From Vicia villosa (taxonomy: Eukaryota > Streptophyta > Magnoliopsida > Fabales > Fabaceae), in contig NC_081185.1 in the NCBI RefSeq assembly GCF_029867415.1, forward strand, positions 77,783,553 through 77,847,552: a stretch of 64,000 bases of DNA, written 5' to 3'. Below are positions 34,425 to 46,386 of the stretch, in pieces. Within the stretch, counting starts at the first letter, position 1; every line of letters begins with the position of its first letter. Below the pieces are notes generated by a model. The model did no database searches, was not told the DNA's origin, and saw only the letters and a list, made by a program, of their open reading frames with translations. The translations under genes were made by a program, and so were the position numbers.

Positions 34425-36736
34425 TTAGTAGAAGATTGGGAGGTGTTAGATGAAAGAATTGATAAAAGATTTCGAGGAAATTAGTAGAAGATTGGGAGGT
34501 GTTAGATCAAAGAATTGATATAAGAGATATATCGGATCATGCGTTAATCGGGTTAAATGTGGGAAGAGTTGAATGGGGACCGAAACCTTTTAGGTTTAAT
34601 AATGTATGGTTTAAACATGAGGGTTTTAAGGAGTTTGTTGAAGTAGAGTGGAAGAAGATGATTGTTAGTGGGAGGGGGGACTCTGTTCTTTATGAGAATG
34701 GGGTTTGGTGAGAGGTGGATGAGATGGATGGATAGTTGTATATTTACCAACATGATGTCCATTCATATCAATGGTAGCACTACCAAGGAATTTATAGTGG
34801 AGAAAGGTCTTCGGAAAGGTGACCCGTTGTCACCTTTCTTGTTCATTTTAGTGATGGAGGTTCTTACGGCCTTATTGAAGAAATCAAAAGAGTTGGGGGA
34901 ATTCTGCGGTTTTAAGATTAAAGGTGACAAAGAGGTGGATTTGTTACAATTTGCGGACGACACCATTATCATAGCCGAAGGAAATACTGCAAATTTGTGG
35001 AGTATGAAATCTATCCTTAGAGGTTTCGAGTTGATGTCGGGTTCTCGGATTAATTTTCATAAGAGTATTTTTTATGGATTTAATGTGGGTGAGTGGTATT
35101 TGGAAGCCGCGTCTTCATTTCTTTCTTGTAAAGTGGGATCATTGCCTTTCAAATTCCTTGGAGTGAGGGTGGGTGACAATCCTAGGAAGCTCTCAATGTG
35201 GAAAGATCTTATTATGATGTTAAGAGGAAAAGATTTTTCGTGTGGAGAGGTTCGCATCTTAGTATTGCGGGTAGAGTGGTGTTGATTAACTCGGCTCTAA
35301 ATGCTATTCCGATATATTCACTTTCCTTTTACAAGGCCCCAAAGAAGGTGTTGAATGAGATTAGATCATTTCAAAGCAAGTTTCTTTGGAGTGGAGGTGA
35401 TCTTAAAAAATCGATTAATTGGGTGTGTTGGGATACAGTGAGTAAAACTCGGGAAGGAAGTTTGGGAGTTAAAAGTTTGGAAATAATAAATGTGGATTTG
35501 CTTAGCAAATGAAAGTGGAGAATCCTTACGGACAAGGAGGCGGTTTGATGTGATATTCTAGAGGCTAGATACGGTAGCCCGAAGTTGAAAGTTTTGACAG
35601 GGGATGGTTCGGTGTTGGATAAGAAACACTCCATATGATGGAGAGATATTATCATATCGAATAATTAAGAGAATCTTATTATTGATCATTTCACGGGTGC
35701 AATTATTTGTAGCATTGGAAATGGGGCTGAGATACCATTGTGGTAGGCAAATTGGACGGGTCAGCAACCGTTAATGGGAGCCTATCATGATCTTTTTTTA
35801 TCGGCTTAAAATTACTTGTAAGATGTTAAATTTTCAGGTGCTCGTGATGGAGGCAAATGGAGATGGAACTTTGAGTTGCTGTTTGGGGCTGGGAGTGCGG
35901 CTCCTGTTTCCACTGTCGGGGCTGGCAGCGCTGGTGATATTGTTGCTGTCGGGCATCCTTTTTCAGCTAGTATGCAGAGTATGGCAGCGATTTTATAGCA
36001 ACATTCTGTGCAGAAAAATGGAGTAGACAACTCTAAATGGAGAACGAATCCGGATGGAATCTTCACGGTTAGATCGTGTTATGACCTTTTCAAAGCCAAA
36101 CTCTTCGGGCCGCCTATGAACCATAACATAGTAAAGGCTTTAACTCATCTTTGGAAGATTAAAGTTCCTGCAAAAATTTAGTTGTTTGGTTGGAGATTTA
36201 TCCTCAATAAACTTACAACTAAAGATCAATTGGTGAGAAGGGGTATTTTGGTTGAGGGAAATAATTCTATTTGTGTTCTTTGTTTATCGGAGGAAGAATC
36301 GTTACCGCATTTATTTAGATCTTGTAAGGTTTCCTTGCGTATTTGGCGAAGGGTGTTTATGTGACTTGGAGTCAGTGAGGATTTGTCTTTAGAGGATTTT
36401 GTGGATTGTTTCCGCAATTGTGGTAGTCTTAATTGCTTGACTAAGAGAACGATAGGGGCGATTGTTTGGATAGCTACGGTTTGGAGTATACGGCTCAAGC
36501 GTAATGAGGTAATTTTCAAAGATGAGTATTTTAGTTTGACCGAATGCATGACGGAGATTGTTTTCACATCTTAGAGTTGACTTTTCACTTCTTATAAAAA
36601 GGTTAACCATTGTAATTTTTTGTTGTTGGAATATTCTACCGCTCTCGTGTTTTGAGATGCAGGAGCTTTCCGTTTGTTTTAGGGAGGAGCATCCCTTTTG
36701 CTCCCTTTAATTCCATTGCTTATTAAAAGAAAAAAC
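34425..36736 (+). pseudogene. LINE B3, internally deleted group-B LINE
   Basis: Starts within the endonuclease C-terminus (DQRIDIRDISDHALIGLNV and KPFRFNNVWF), then jumps at about 34690 straight to RT sequence (MGFGERWMRWM), so the intervening linker and first RT motifs are lost. It continues with GLRKGDPLSPFLF, LQFADDTIIIAEG, a frameshift near 35225, several stops from 35500, and the zinc-binding segment CVLCLSEEESLPHLFRSC. A tandem duplication of about 50 bp (TTAGTAGAAGATTGGGAGGT, 34425 and 34480) marks its 5' edge. The 3' tail CCATTGCTTATTAAAAGAAA matches B2. Confidence 0.88.
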
Positions 36737-37311
36737 TTATTTGGCGCTTTACATTTGGGATATGGATCAAATGCTCCTCTGGAATCATTTATGTCCTTTA
36801 TGTGATTTGGAGGAGGAATCGGTGGGTCATGTTTTTCTTGGTTGTGGTCATTTGAGAATTGTTTGGAAGGAGGTGTTTGCTTGGTTAGGGAAGGGTATGG
36901 AAGAGGATGTGGGGGCGGTGGCTGGTTTTGAAAGGATGGATCGGGTTTTTGTATGGTGGAATACATCCGTTTTAATTTGTGTGGGATTGTCAAACCTTCC
37001 TTCTTTGCTTTCTTCTAACTTTTGGTTTGTTGGTGCATTTATTTGGAAAGGAATAAAGTGGTTTTTAATGATTGTGTTTGGAATACAACCGAAATGTTGA
37101 TCATTCTTAAGAATTTTGGTTGGGATTGATTTTCTATTCTTGCTAGAGGTATGGGAAATTGCACGAGAGGTTTGATCTGTCAATCCTTGTGCGTATGTAT
37201 TTGTGTAGTCTAGTTTTTTTCTTCTTTGTGTTGGTTTTCCTTATTTTGTTTCGTTTATTTTATATTGATTTGCACCCATTGTGCATTTAATAGAAATGCT
37301 TATCGAAAACA
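36737..37311 (+). pseudogene. LINE B4, 3' fragment (zinc-binding domain)
   Basis: Immediately after the B3 poly(A). One 119-codon frame (36741-37100) encodes CPLCDLEEESVGHVFLGC, the zf-RVT motif, then IVWKEVFAWLG and FIWKGIKWF. It is followed by a 3' UTR ending GCATTTAATAGAAATGCTTA. It differs from B2/B3 enough to be another subfamily. It is 5'-truncated and inactive. Confidence 0.8.
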
Positions 37312-37460
37312 CTGTAATTTTATGTCAGTGTGCGGTCCCATTAAAAACTCTTAAAGATCAATTTTGATAATTGTTTAACTCTTTTAATTAGAAACTAAAA
37401 TTTCTTTAAGTTCAATGAAAAATATTAATTTTAATGATTGTTCAATGGTGTATTTCAGGA

Positions 37461-37638
37461 GTAAGGATCCACTTCATTTCCTAAAAAGAAATGGAGAGTC
37501 CATTACTATAGTTTTGTGTGCATAAAATTCAATAAATAGTAAATATATGTCACATGTCTTAGAAATACGTGTAATATATACACAAAACTATAGTAATGGA
37601 AAAAAAATGAAATATAAGAAATGGAGTGAATCCTTATT
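37461..37638. mobile_element. Small MITE-like inverted repeat
   Basis: A perfect 20-bp inverted repeat CCATTACTATAGTTTTGTGT lies at 37500-37519 and (inverted) 37580-37599. Outside it, imperfect complementarity extends to TAAGGATCCACTTCATTTCC on the left and GGAGTGAATCCTTA on the right. A similar GTATTTCAG phrase flanks both sides (37449, 37645). Size and structure fit a miniature inverted-repeat element; the superfamily is not clear. Confidence 0.6.
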
Positions 37639-37639
37639 T

Positions 37640-39412
37640 GTATTTCAGTAGATCTTTCAATTGTGTATTTTAATATTTTCCATTCAACATTCATGTTGCA
37701 ACAATCGCAATGCGCATTCACAATACGACAAACTATGCCTTTTGATGCAAAGTTAAAAACAAAACAGAAGAAATATTTCAAACTATGGTATTAGGCTTTT
37801 TTTTAAAATACTTTTACATATTCCAAATTAGAGGAAATATTTTAAAACATGCCTTTTGATGCAAAGTTAGAAACAAAACAGAATTCATATTTTCATATTA
37901 GAATTACCATAATGAGCACAAAAGCTCCCAGTTTCTTTTTATGAGACTGGCATAAGTTATAATTGAGGTCCATTTGAATATTTGCAATAGCCTAAAGCTG
38001 GTGTAAGGGGGACACAAATACATCCAGAAAAGCAACATGCTTCCTTCTTAAATGGAAAACAAACACCAAGACATTCTATTGCACCTACCTTCATCATCCA
38101 GAACATACCTGTATATGACAGAGCAAATTAAAGTTGAAAGAAAAATTAAATATATACATATTCATAAAAAGTTAGTAACTGCTCTCAATTCTATTAATTT
38201 TTACACTTTGTCTTTTTCTACAAAAAAAAAGAAGATAGTGAAAATGTATAATTACAGAATGTGGAAAGCAAGAAGACATTGAAAGGATATAGCTTAGCAT
38301 AAGACATGGATCAAAATAAAGAACTTAATAAACTCATTCTTGGATACATAATTTATAAGAACAGTAATGGTCCATTAGTAAATTGATAAGCCAGAAACAA
38401 AAAGTGGGGTAAAATTTTTTTTCTTATATTTAATAAACTTTATAGTGAATACAAGTTTCATTTCCCTTTTATAAAAATAGTGACATTCATTTCCGGCTCA
38501 TCGTGATATAAAAATCTTATAAAGGTTTATATATATAATAATTGCACATTTGCACACTACCCTTTCTTTATTTATATAATAATTGAATTATGAATTTAAC
38601 CCTTTATTTATTAACTAACACCCCTTTATTTCTAACACTTGCCCCAATTAAATTATACACTTTCACTTATTTATATTATTCATTTATAAATAAAATATTC
38701 TTTATTAAAGTAATTATATTAAATTAAAATCATATTTATAAATTTATGCAAATATTAAACTAATAAATATTATATTAACACTTTAAGAATATACTGTTTA
38801 AAATATAATTAGTGATACTTTAGAAGTTTCTAATGCCATCTTTTTATTATATAATTAGTTTAAAATTTTAAGTTTCTAATGTGAAATTGTATTTAAATTT
38901 AATAATTAAATAAATTTTAAAGTTTCAGAAAAAATTGAGAATATATTTTTTTAAATATAATACGTGATGTTTTTGAATTTCTTAATGTTAAAAGTCCGTT
39001 AATATACATTATGTATTGGAAAATTTTAACTTACAAAAGCCTGTTAATTTAGATGCATGGTTAGTTAACTTATCTCTTCCGAAATGTTTGGAGGTTGAAA
39101 CCATCTCATACGAAACTTTTTAATATTATATTAATTATATTTAATGTCAATTTTTTAAAATTTATAATTAGTTAAACTTCTAGAGCTTTTGGAAAAATGA
39201 AAATTAAAAAATATAAATTTATTTTTCTCATATATCAAGGGCAGAATTAAATATAAATTATTTTTCTTATTTATTATAATCAATAGTAATAAAATTTAAT
39301 AATATATTTTGAATAGTTAATTAAAATAGTAGAGTTATATTGAAATATAAGAGAAAATCAAATAAACATTAAAACTAAAAAAATTGTAACTAAAACTAAA
39401 TGAGAAAAGGGG
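37640..39412. other. AT-rich intergenic stretch
   Basis: No coding frame, RNA gene or terminal repeat can be supported. Short repeated phrases around 37790-37880 (CCTTTTGATGCAAAGTTA twice, at 37737 and 37851) indicate a local duplication. Confidence 0.5.
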
Positions 39413-39573
39413 TGATGCACTGACAGTGTAAAATAGTTTTACACTGTCAATCAATCACAACCATGTATCCAATTCCATCACACTTGTATCTTTAAAATTT
39501 CTTAATGACATGGCAAATTGCTTATTTTTTATTGGATGACAGTGTAAAACTATTTTACACTATCAGTGCATAT
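39413..39573. mobile_element. MITE with ~35-bp terminal inverted repeats
   Basis: The left end ATGCACTGACAGTGTAAAAT, continuing AGTTTTACACTGTCA, is mirrored by the right end TGACAGTGTAAAACTATTTT, continuing ACACTATCAGTGCAT. Each end also contains an internal palindrome (CAGTGTAAAA..TTTTACACTG). The 160-bp length and non-coding core fit a MITE. The target duplication is not obvious. Confidence 0.8.
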
Positions 39574-39629
39574 CCATTAAACCCAAACTAAATTTAAAAA
39601 GTTATGCGGATTACATAAAATATTGTTAC

Positions 39630-39630
<1 letters not shown>

Positions 39631-39723
<93 letters not shown>
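39631..39723. repeat. (ATT)31 microsatellite
   Basis: About 31 uninterrupted ATT units. It makes a spurious poly-Asn frame on the minus strand, which is not a gene. Confidence 0.97.
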
Positions 39724-40230
39724 GATATTAGACAGCACTTTTAAAACCAATGTGGGTAAATAGGCATTGATATTTCTGAAATTAGACAATTCTTTCTAAA
39801 ATAAGTGCTAGTAAAGAAGCATTAAAATATTTTTCGATATCAAACAACACTTTTTAAAATAAGCATTGATAAAGAGACATTAATATTTTTGACATTAGAC
39901 AACCTTTTTTAAAACAAGTGTTGGTAAAGGGAAATTAATGTTTTTGACATTAAACAATAACTTTAAAAATCGTCGCCGTTAAAGGCACGTTAATATTTTT
40001 AACACAAGACAACAATTTCATAAATAAGCTCCGATAAAGGAGCGTTAATATTTTTTACATAAGACAAAGCTTTCTAAAATAAACACTAGTAAAGAGGGCG
40101 TTAATATATTTTCTAAATTAGACGGGATTTTTTGTTTAAAAGCGATGTCTAATGTACAATTTAAGATAACGTTTTTTTGTTATGAGTGCTCTCTAAAAAT
40201 AGCGTTGTCTAATATATAATATTAAAAATT
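39724..40230. repeat. Minisatellite-like array, about eight ~56-bp units
   Basis: Degenerate units share the order TTAATATTTTTGACATTAGA, CAAC, TTTTTAAAATAAG, then TAAAG and GCGTT or CATT. Individual units start near 39724, 39769, 39824, 39882, 39938, 39993, 40048 and 40104. The closing part has GCGATGTCTAATGT and GCGTTGTCTAATAT. Arrays like this often form subterminal regions of DNA transposons, but no terminus is identified. Confidence 0.7.
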
Positions 40231-41161
40231 CAAAAAACTTGTTACACATACAACAACCCTTATATAATAAAGCAACTACATTGTCCACCCGTGCTCCGCA
40301 CGAGTATATTAGAAATAAAACTACATAATTTTATAATTATTCTTATTAAATTTTTTATTTGGATATAAAATTATTTTATAATCCAATTAGATTATGTTTG
40401 AAATTATACTTTTAATTTTTTAATGAGAAACAATAATGCAAAAAGTGTTTTAAATTATTGTTTTTTCTAGATTATCAGAAGATCTATTATGATTTCATTT
40501 ATAAATTATTTTAAAACATTATGAGTATAGAAATATTACTTGAAGTATAATAATTTTAACATTTAATTTATAATTTAAATTAATTTGAGTACAAATGAAT
40601 ATAATTGTAACAATCATAGTGAAAAATATGTAGATATTAAAAATTTTAAAGTACAATTATACAAATTGTAACAATCGTAGTTAAAAATATGTAGATATCA
40701 AAATTTCAAAAGCACAATTATAAAATTATGTTGTAGTAAATCATGTTATTCTATATATAAAACATTTACATGTAATAAATCTATATAATGTACAAACGGT
40801 TAAATATGCAATTATCGATTTTATTTTATTAATTAGATCATATAGTATTGATTACATAAATTTATATATTTATTAGCACTATTATTGATTTTATTTTATT
40901 GATTAGATCATATAACTTTTATTTAATAAATATTTTATTTATTAACATTATTATTTATTAGCGTTATTATCAATTTTTAAACACTACCCTTTCGAATACC
41001 AATTAATTGAAATAATAAAAGGAAAATTTGACGATTTTGCTTTGAAACACTAATCCAACTTTAAAAATTATTGTACTAACGTATTTGTTTTTAATATAAT
41101 ACTAAATGATGAATACTCATAAATAGTGAGAAATGAGTTTTAATTCTTTTAATAAGTCATT
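40231..41161. other. AT-rich stretch with a possible Helitron-related hairpin
   Basis: At 40288-40308, CACCCGTGCTCCGCACGAGT forms a near-perfect stem (CGTGC/GCACG). With the preceding TTATATAATAAAGC it resembles the 5' region of some plant Helitrons. No TC start is present, so the call is weak. The remainder is AT-rich with two imperfect copies of a segment containing GTGAAAAATATGTAGATATT (40619, 40679). Confidence 0.35.
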
Positions 41162-41180
41162 AATGGTTGAATATGAACTT

Positions 41181-43557
41181 TTTTTTTGACAAAATCAAAC
41201 TTAACTTCTTTCATTATTCAAATAAGAGGAAATACAAGGAGGAAATTCATCAAACAACATGCGTCGAGTCCAAGAATTGGCCGCCTTGGCTAATGTATGG
41301 GCAACCAAATTCGCTTGACGCTTTACAAACTTTACCTCAAAGTGGGGAAATTCTAGTAACAACATCTCAATAGAAGAAATAATAACATTAAACTCTGAGT
41401 TACCACAGGAGTCTGACCTAAGTCCATGAACTAACATTTGAGAGTCACTTTCAAAGATAACATGAACAAAGTTTAGAGAACTAACACCGTGAATGGCTTC
41501 CTTAAGGGCTAAGGCTTCCGCTTCCAAAATAGATAAAGTACCTCCATCCCAAGCAGTGCCCGCAACAACAAAAACCCCATGATCATCGCGAAGACACCAC
41601 CCACGGTTTGTTGTGCCTAACTGACGGTTAAAACCCGCATCCACGTTACACTTAAAGAGACCACTCGGCGGCGGATTCCACTGAAGCAGATTCTCATTAT
41701 TTCCTTGATAATGGCGAACTTGTTGAGCGGTGAACCATTCTTGCCACTTGTGAAAGGCTAGCCAACCAAGTTTAGTAGCTTCTTCCTTCTCTTTATTCCA
41801 AACCCAATCATTTCTATTCTTCCACAATCCCTCTATCATAACCGCAACTCTACCAGCAATATTTCTATCTTCCTTGCTGCATATATCCATAATAACCGAT
41901 TTAGCATCCTGAAAAGATTGGAGACGGGGGGATATGACATTAAACAAACCTGCTGCCCGCCAAGAGCTAATTGCTTCCACACACCCGAAAAGAACATGCC
42001 AATCATCTTCATAGTTGTTATCACAAAACGGACAATTTGGATCACATGAAACATAATGCCATCGGAGTCGCACTCTCGTCGGGAGACATTCCCTACAAAT
42101 TCTCCAAAGGAGATGTTTAACTCTAGCCGGTGCGAATATCTGCCATAGGCTATTCCAATTTCCATCCACGGCTACCCCTCCATTTCTTTTCCTCGCCTTC
42201 CTCCAAATGCGATACCCCGACCTGACACTATAAGAACCATGATGTTCTTCCTTCCAAACCAGACGGTCGACCATAACATCATCCACTAAAAGGACTTGCA
42301 AGATGTCTTTTGTAACTGTAACATCAAACAAATCACGAAGAGTCCTCATATTCCATTGTTTAGTATTAGGCAACAACAAATCTTTAACTGTAATATTATA
42401 CGCACCTTGCACTTGTGGACCACTTAAGCATCCCTCACGGGTGCCACGGAGCCAAGGTTCATTCATGACTTTTATATTGCTTCCATCGCCAATACTCCAC
42501 CTACAACCCAATGTTAGAACCTCTCGAGCCTTCCAAACACCTCTCCAAACAAAGCTGGGATTGTAACCAAGAGTTGCATCGAAGAAAGAAGTTCTTGGAA
42601 AATACCTTGCTTTAAATATTCTGGACACGAGAGCTTGAGGATTAGACATGAGAAACCAACCTTGTTTAGCAACCATTGCCATGTTAAAAGCTTTAAAATC
42701 CCGAAAACCCAATCCACCTTCCGCCTTCAAACAAGTCAGCTTATCCCACGACATCCATCTAATGCCCTTACTATTAGCACCACCTCCCCACCAAAAAGAA
42801 TTAATCATTTTCTCAATCTCATCGATCACGCCATCCGGAAGAAGAAAGATACTCATAATATATGCCGGGATAGCTTGTAGAACAGACTTAATCATGGTTT
42901 TCCTTACCTGCTCTGGATAAAGACCGACCTCTCCATGAATTAATACGCTTCCAGATACGATCCTTGATGAAAGAAAAAGTTGCCTTCTTGCTCCTGCCTA
43001 TCAAAGATGGTAGACCCAAATAATTACCGGTACCCAAGACGTGTCGGACTCCCATGATTTTAGCTAGATCCTCTTGTGCAGGGGTGCTCAAGTTACGGCT
43101 AAAGAAAACCTCCGATTTAGACATATTAATCTCCTGTCCAGCCGCCTTAGCATATAAATCTAGTAACTTCATGATATGGTGAACTTCTGAAATGTTGGCC
43201 CTGCAAAAAAGAAAACAATCGTCAGCAAAAAGCAGATGGGACACACTGGGTGCCCCTCTGCAGATTTGGATACCGTGGATATCGCCCCTGGCCACCGAGC
43301 TCTTTATAAGAGTAGTAAGTCCTTCTGATATAAGAATGAAGAGATAAGGAGACAGTGGGTCTCCTTGCCTCAAGCCTCTTCCTGGTTCGATAGGTCCAAC
43401 ACTATCAGAGTTTACCAGCACAGAATAGTTAACCGAAGTAACGCACATCATCATCCAATGGATCCATTTATCAGCAAATCCCAATCTCATCAGCATCCCC
43501 TTCAGGAATCCCCAATCCACTCTATCGTAGGCCTTACTTATATCAATCTTGAGCGCC
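41181..43557 (-). mobile_element. LINE A2, 5'-truncated group-A L1 element
   Basis: Minus-strand copy of the same family as LINE A1, about 2.4 kb. It is flanked by the 19-bp direct repeat AATGGTTGAATATGAACTT at 41162-41180 and 43558-43576, a classic LINE target-site duplication. The poly(A) shows as a T-run beside the left copy. The 5' truncation falls in the RT domain just before LKIDISKAYDR. Confidence 0.95.
41201..43557 (-). pseudogene. LINE A2 ORF2 (reverse transcriptase and RNase H), one frameshift
   Basis: From 43557 on the minus strand: ALKIDISKAYDRVDWGF, GLRQGDPLSPYLF and the catalytic LLFADDCFLF; then a single extra A at about 42890 breaks the frame in SRAGKE. Beyond it the frame is open to 41201 through the zinc-binding CPFCDNNYEDDWHVLFGC and an RNase H with FKCNVDAGFNRQ, LEAEALALKEA, FESDSQMLV and FVKRQANLVAHTLA. 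No other stop interrupts about 780 codons, so this copy is much better preserved than A1. Lack of the endonuclease and ORF1 makes it immobile on its own. Confidence 0.92.
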
Positions 43558-43576
43558 AATGGTTGAATATGAACTT

Positions 43577-46189
43577 AGATTCATAAATTATTATTAGTCA
43601 CAATTAAAAAGAAATAAAAAAATAAAACTTCATAACAATTAAAATAAAAATTAAATATTATTGATATGTACTAATTATAGTGTAAGAATCTAGATTGTTA
43701 GAAACAATACGTTTAAAGAAATAAATTATTTTTTTATAAAGAATAACAAATCAACTATTCCATGTAAATATTTTGAAGTTGAGATGAAGGAAATTAAACC
43801 AAAGACTAACAATTAAATATAAATTAAATATTATTTGGATGGTTATATTCAAAAGAAAATCATAGGTGGAAGAAGAAAATTAAACAAAAACAATCTAATT
43901 GGAAGTTATATCCGGATGAAAGCATGTGTATTATACTTTTAAAATTTTGACAATCTAAATGATTGCAACAGTCTTATATTTCCATCTTCATTCTAAGGTT
44001 ATGGTTTTTATTCGTAGACGATAAAGTTTCAAATATAAATACCAGAAATTAATTACAACAACACTAAACAACCTATATTAAAATAATAATGAGTATAAAA
44101 TATGATTACAATAATAATTAAAATTTATATTCGAAAGAAAACATAAGTACTATTGTTCTAGAATTGGGAAGAAAGAGTAAGGAAATTAGACAAAAAAATA
44201 ATACAAAAAAACTAAACTAAAGCATATATTTAAATTCATTCTAAGATTGTTATTTGTAGAAGGCGAAGTCGATTAGACTCTCATTCAAATTGTAAAGCCT
44301 GAAAAATAATAATTAGAAATTATATTACACAATATGAATATGAGTATGAAATGAATTAGAATAGAATCAAAATAATATTTATGACATAAATTCAAATATG
44401 ATCAAAATAATAAAACTAAAATTTATACGGAAAAGTACGTGCTTGGAATTAATTTGAATAGATGAAAAAAAATGAAACTATCCTAGAGCTTTTGGATTGC
44501 AGTTGATATTGCTATGAAGACCTGCAAAATAAAAACTGATGAGATAGTTTGAGACGTGTAGAGTGCAATGTCCTCAAGAATTTTATGAGTATTATACTAA
44601 TTCTCCACGATTTAAAAGACTCTTCTCGAAAGATGGAGGACACAAAAATTTGTATGAAATATTATCCCAAAGATATATTTTAACCCAAAATACATTAATT
44701 TTTGAAAAGATAATTTTTCTCGTATACATTTTTCTATTTTTTCATCCCAAAATCTATATATTAAAGACCTCTTGTTTTTTGGTTTTAAAAAGAAAATTTC
44801 ATAATGAAATTTTATTACTGCATTTAAGACTCATTCAACAAAATGGAACGTTTCATATAATACATTAACGTTGGTAAGATTAGTTACTGATTAAGAAAAT
44901 AATTGGTTTCAAAATCAAAGTATTGAAAATAAATATTCGACATTTAAGAATACCGTTCAATAAAAGTTTAATTAATATTAAAAGCAAATTTAACCATTCA
45001 TCACTCTTAATTGTCATTAAAATTATTCAATAAAAATATTTTAAAATGTTTTATTTTATTGAATACGGTTTTGAAATTTTATTACTGTTAGTAGAATTGT
45101 TTTCAAAATTATATTGTAATTTTTTATAATAGTGATAGTTAATTATATTATTATTATTAATATTATTATCTAAATAGTTATAACAGTATATTACATTATT
45201 ATCATTATTTATATAAAAGTTATTTATTTTTAATTATTCTACTTTTTTAATGATTAATATATATTAAAATTGTATTTAGATTTTTTACTTTTCTAATATA
45301 TCTTAATAGATAAATAATTATAACTTTTATAAATATATTATTTTTAATCGTGTTAGTTGAATATTATATTATATTTTTTTTTTTATTATTTTTATTAGCT
45401 TAATATTATATTATAATTTTTTTAATAGTGATAGTCGATTATATTTTTTTTAATAGTGTTAGTAGAATATTATATTATATTATTATTATGTTTATTATTA
45501 TTATTATTATTATTATTATTTTTTATTATTATTATTAGCTAAATATTATATTATAATATAAAATTAAATATATGATTTAGTCACTAAATTACAATTTATA
45601 TAAAAATATGAATAAAATTTTAAATACTTTTAATCTTATTTGATTTCTTTTATTTTAAATTTTTGTTGAGTAGTAATTATTAATATATTATTTTTTTTTG
45701 TTTTTTACTTTTTATATTATCACAATTGTAGTATATTATTTATAATTTAAGTGATTATTAAAATGAATTTTATAAAATAATTTTTTATTTTTTTAATTAA
45801 AATAAAAAGAATTAAGAGTTTTATTTTTATTTTTAATTTATAAGTGAATATGAATAGGAGTATGTATAGTATTATTATTGTGAGTTTTATTTTTTTTTTT
45901 AATTTATAATTGAAATTGCTAATTAGTATATTTAGTGTTTTTTTCCAAAGTTAATATGAAGATGACATCTCAGCATTTAATTACTATGAAGATGACATGT
46001 CAACATTAGGGTTAGGGTTGTGTTCAAGGTTGTCATCATTTTAACCTTGGATTTATATTAAGTAGATGTCTAAATGCTTATTTTCAAATGCACTGCCTAA
46101 TATGCCCTCGTGTTTTTTACCTACGCTTTTATAATTAAGCGTGGGTGAAGGGGTATTTCCTAAACACTCCTTTGGCTTAGTGTGTATTA
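43577..46189. other. AT-rich intergenic stretch with microsatellite patches
   Basis: No gene is supportable. An interrupted (ATT)n patch lies at about 45478-45535. Phrases such as CATTCTAAGGTTATGG (43990) and CATTCTAAGATTGTTA (44237) recur with similar following sequence, suggesting a degraded repeat. At 46029-46056, AAGGTTGTCATCATTTTAAC then CTTGG forms a small hairpin of unknown meaning. Confidence 0.45.
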
Positions 46190-46386
46190 CATTAAATATA
46201 TCTGGTATTGTTAAAATTAAATATTGCAATACATCTGCAAGACTCCAATATTCTGTTGGGTCATGATATGGATTTCCAGAAGATCTACTGAGTTTTTTCT
46301 TAGTGGCCTGATTAACAACGTGGCTGAATATTTCACAACAATTAACACCAGATTGTTGATTTACACCATTAACTACAAGATAAACT
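46190..46386 (-). pseudogene. Old Ty1-copia pol remnant, downstream half
   Basis: The minus strand reads VVNGVNQQSGVNCCEIFSHV, the start of the copia reverse transcriptase (ARLV..G..Q..G.D..ETFSPV), followed after an internal deletion by NPYHDPTEYWSLADVLQYLI and TIPDI, the RNase H-proximal motif DPTEYRSLAGALQYLTFTRPDI. Its upstream part lies 15 kb away, beyond the younger element that split it. Deletions and stops make it inactive. Confidence 0.8.

Noticed and set aside
39577..39789. Poly-Asn protein frame on the minus strand
   Set aside because: It is only the translation of the (ATT)n microsatellite.
40264..46065. A complete Helitron from the CACCCGTGCTCCGCACGAGT hairpin to the AAGGTT...AACCTT hairpin
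   Set aside because: No TC start, and the right hairpin is not followed by a proper CTRR end; the two hairpins are unrelated in sequence.
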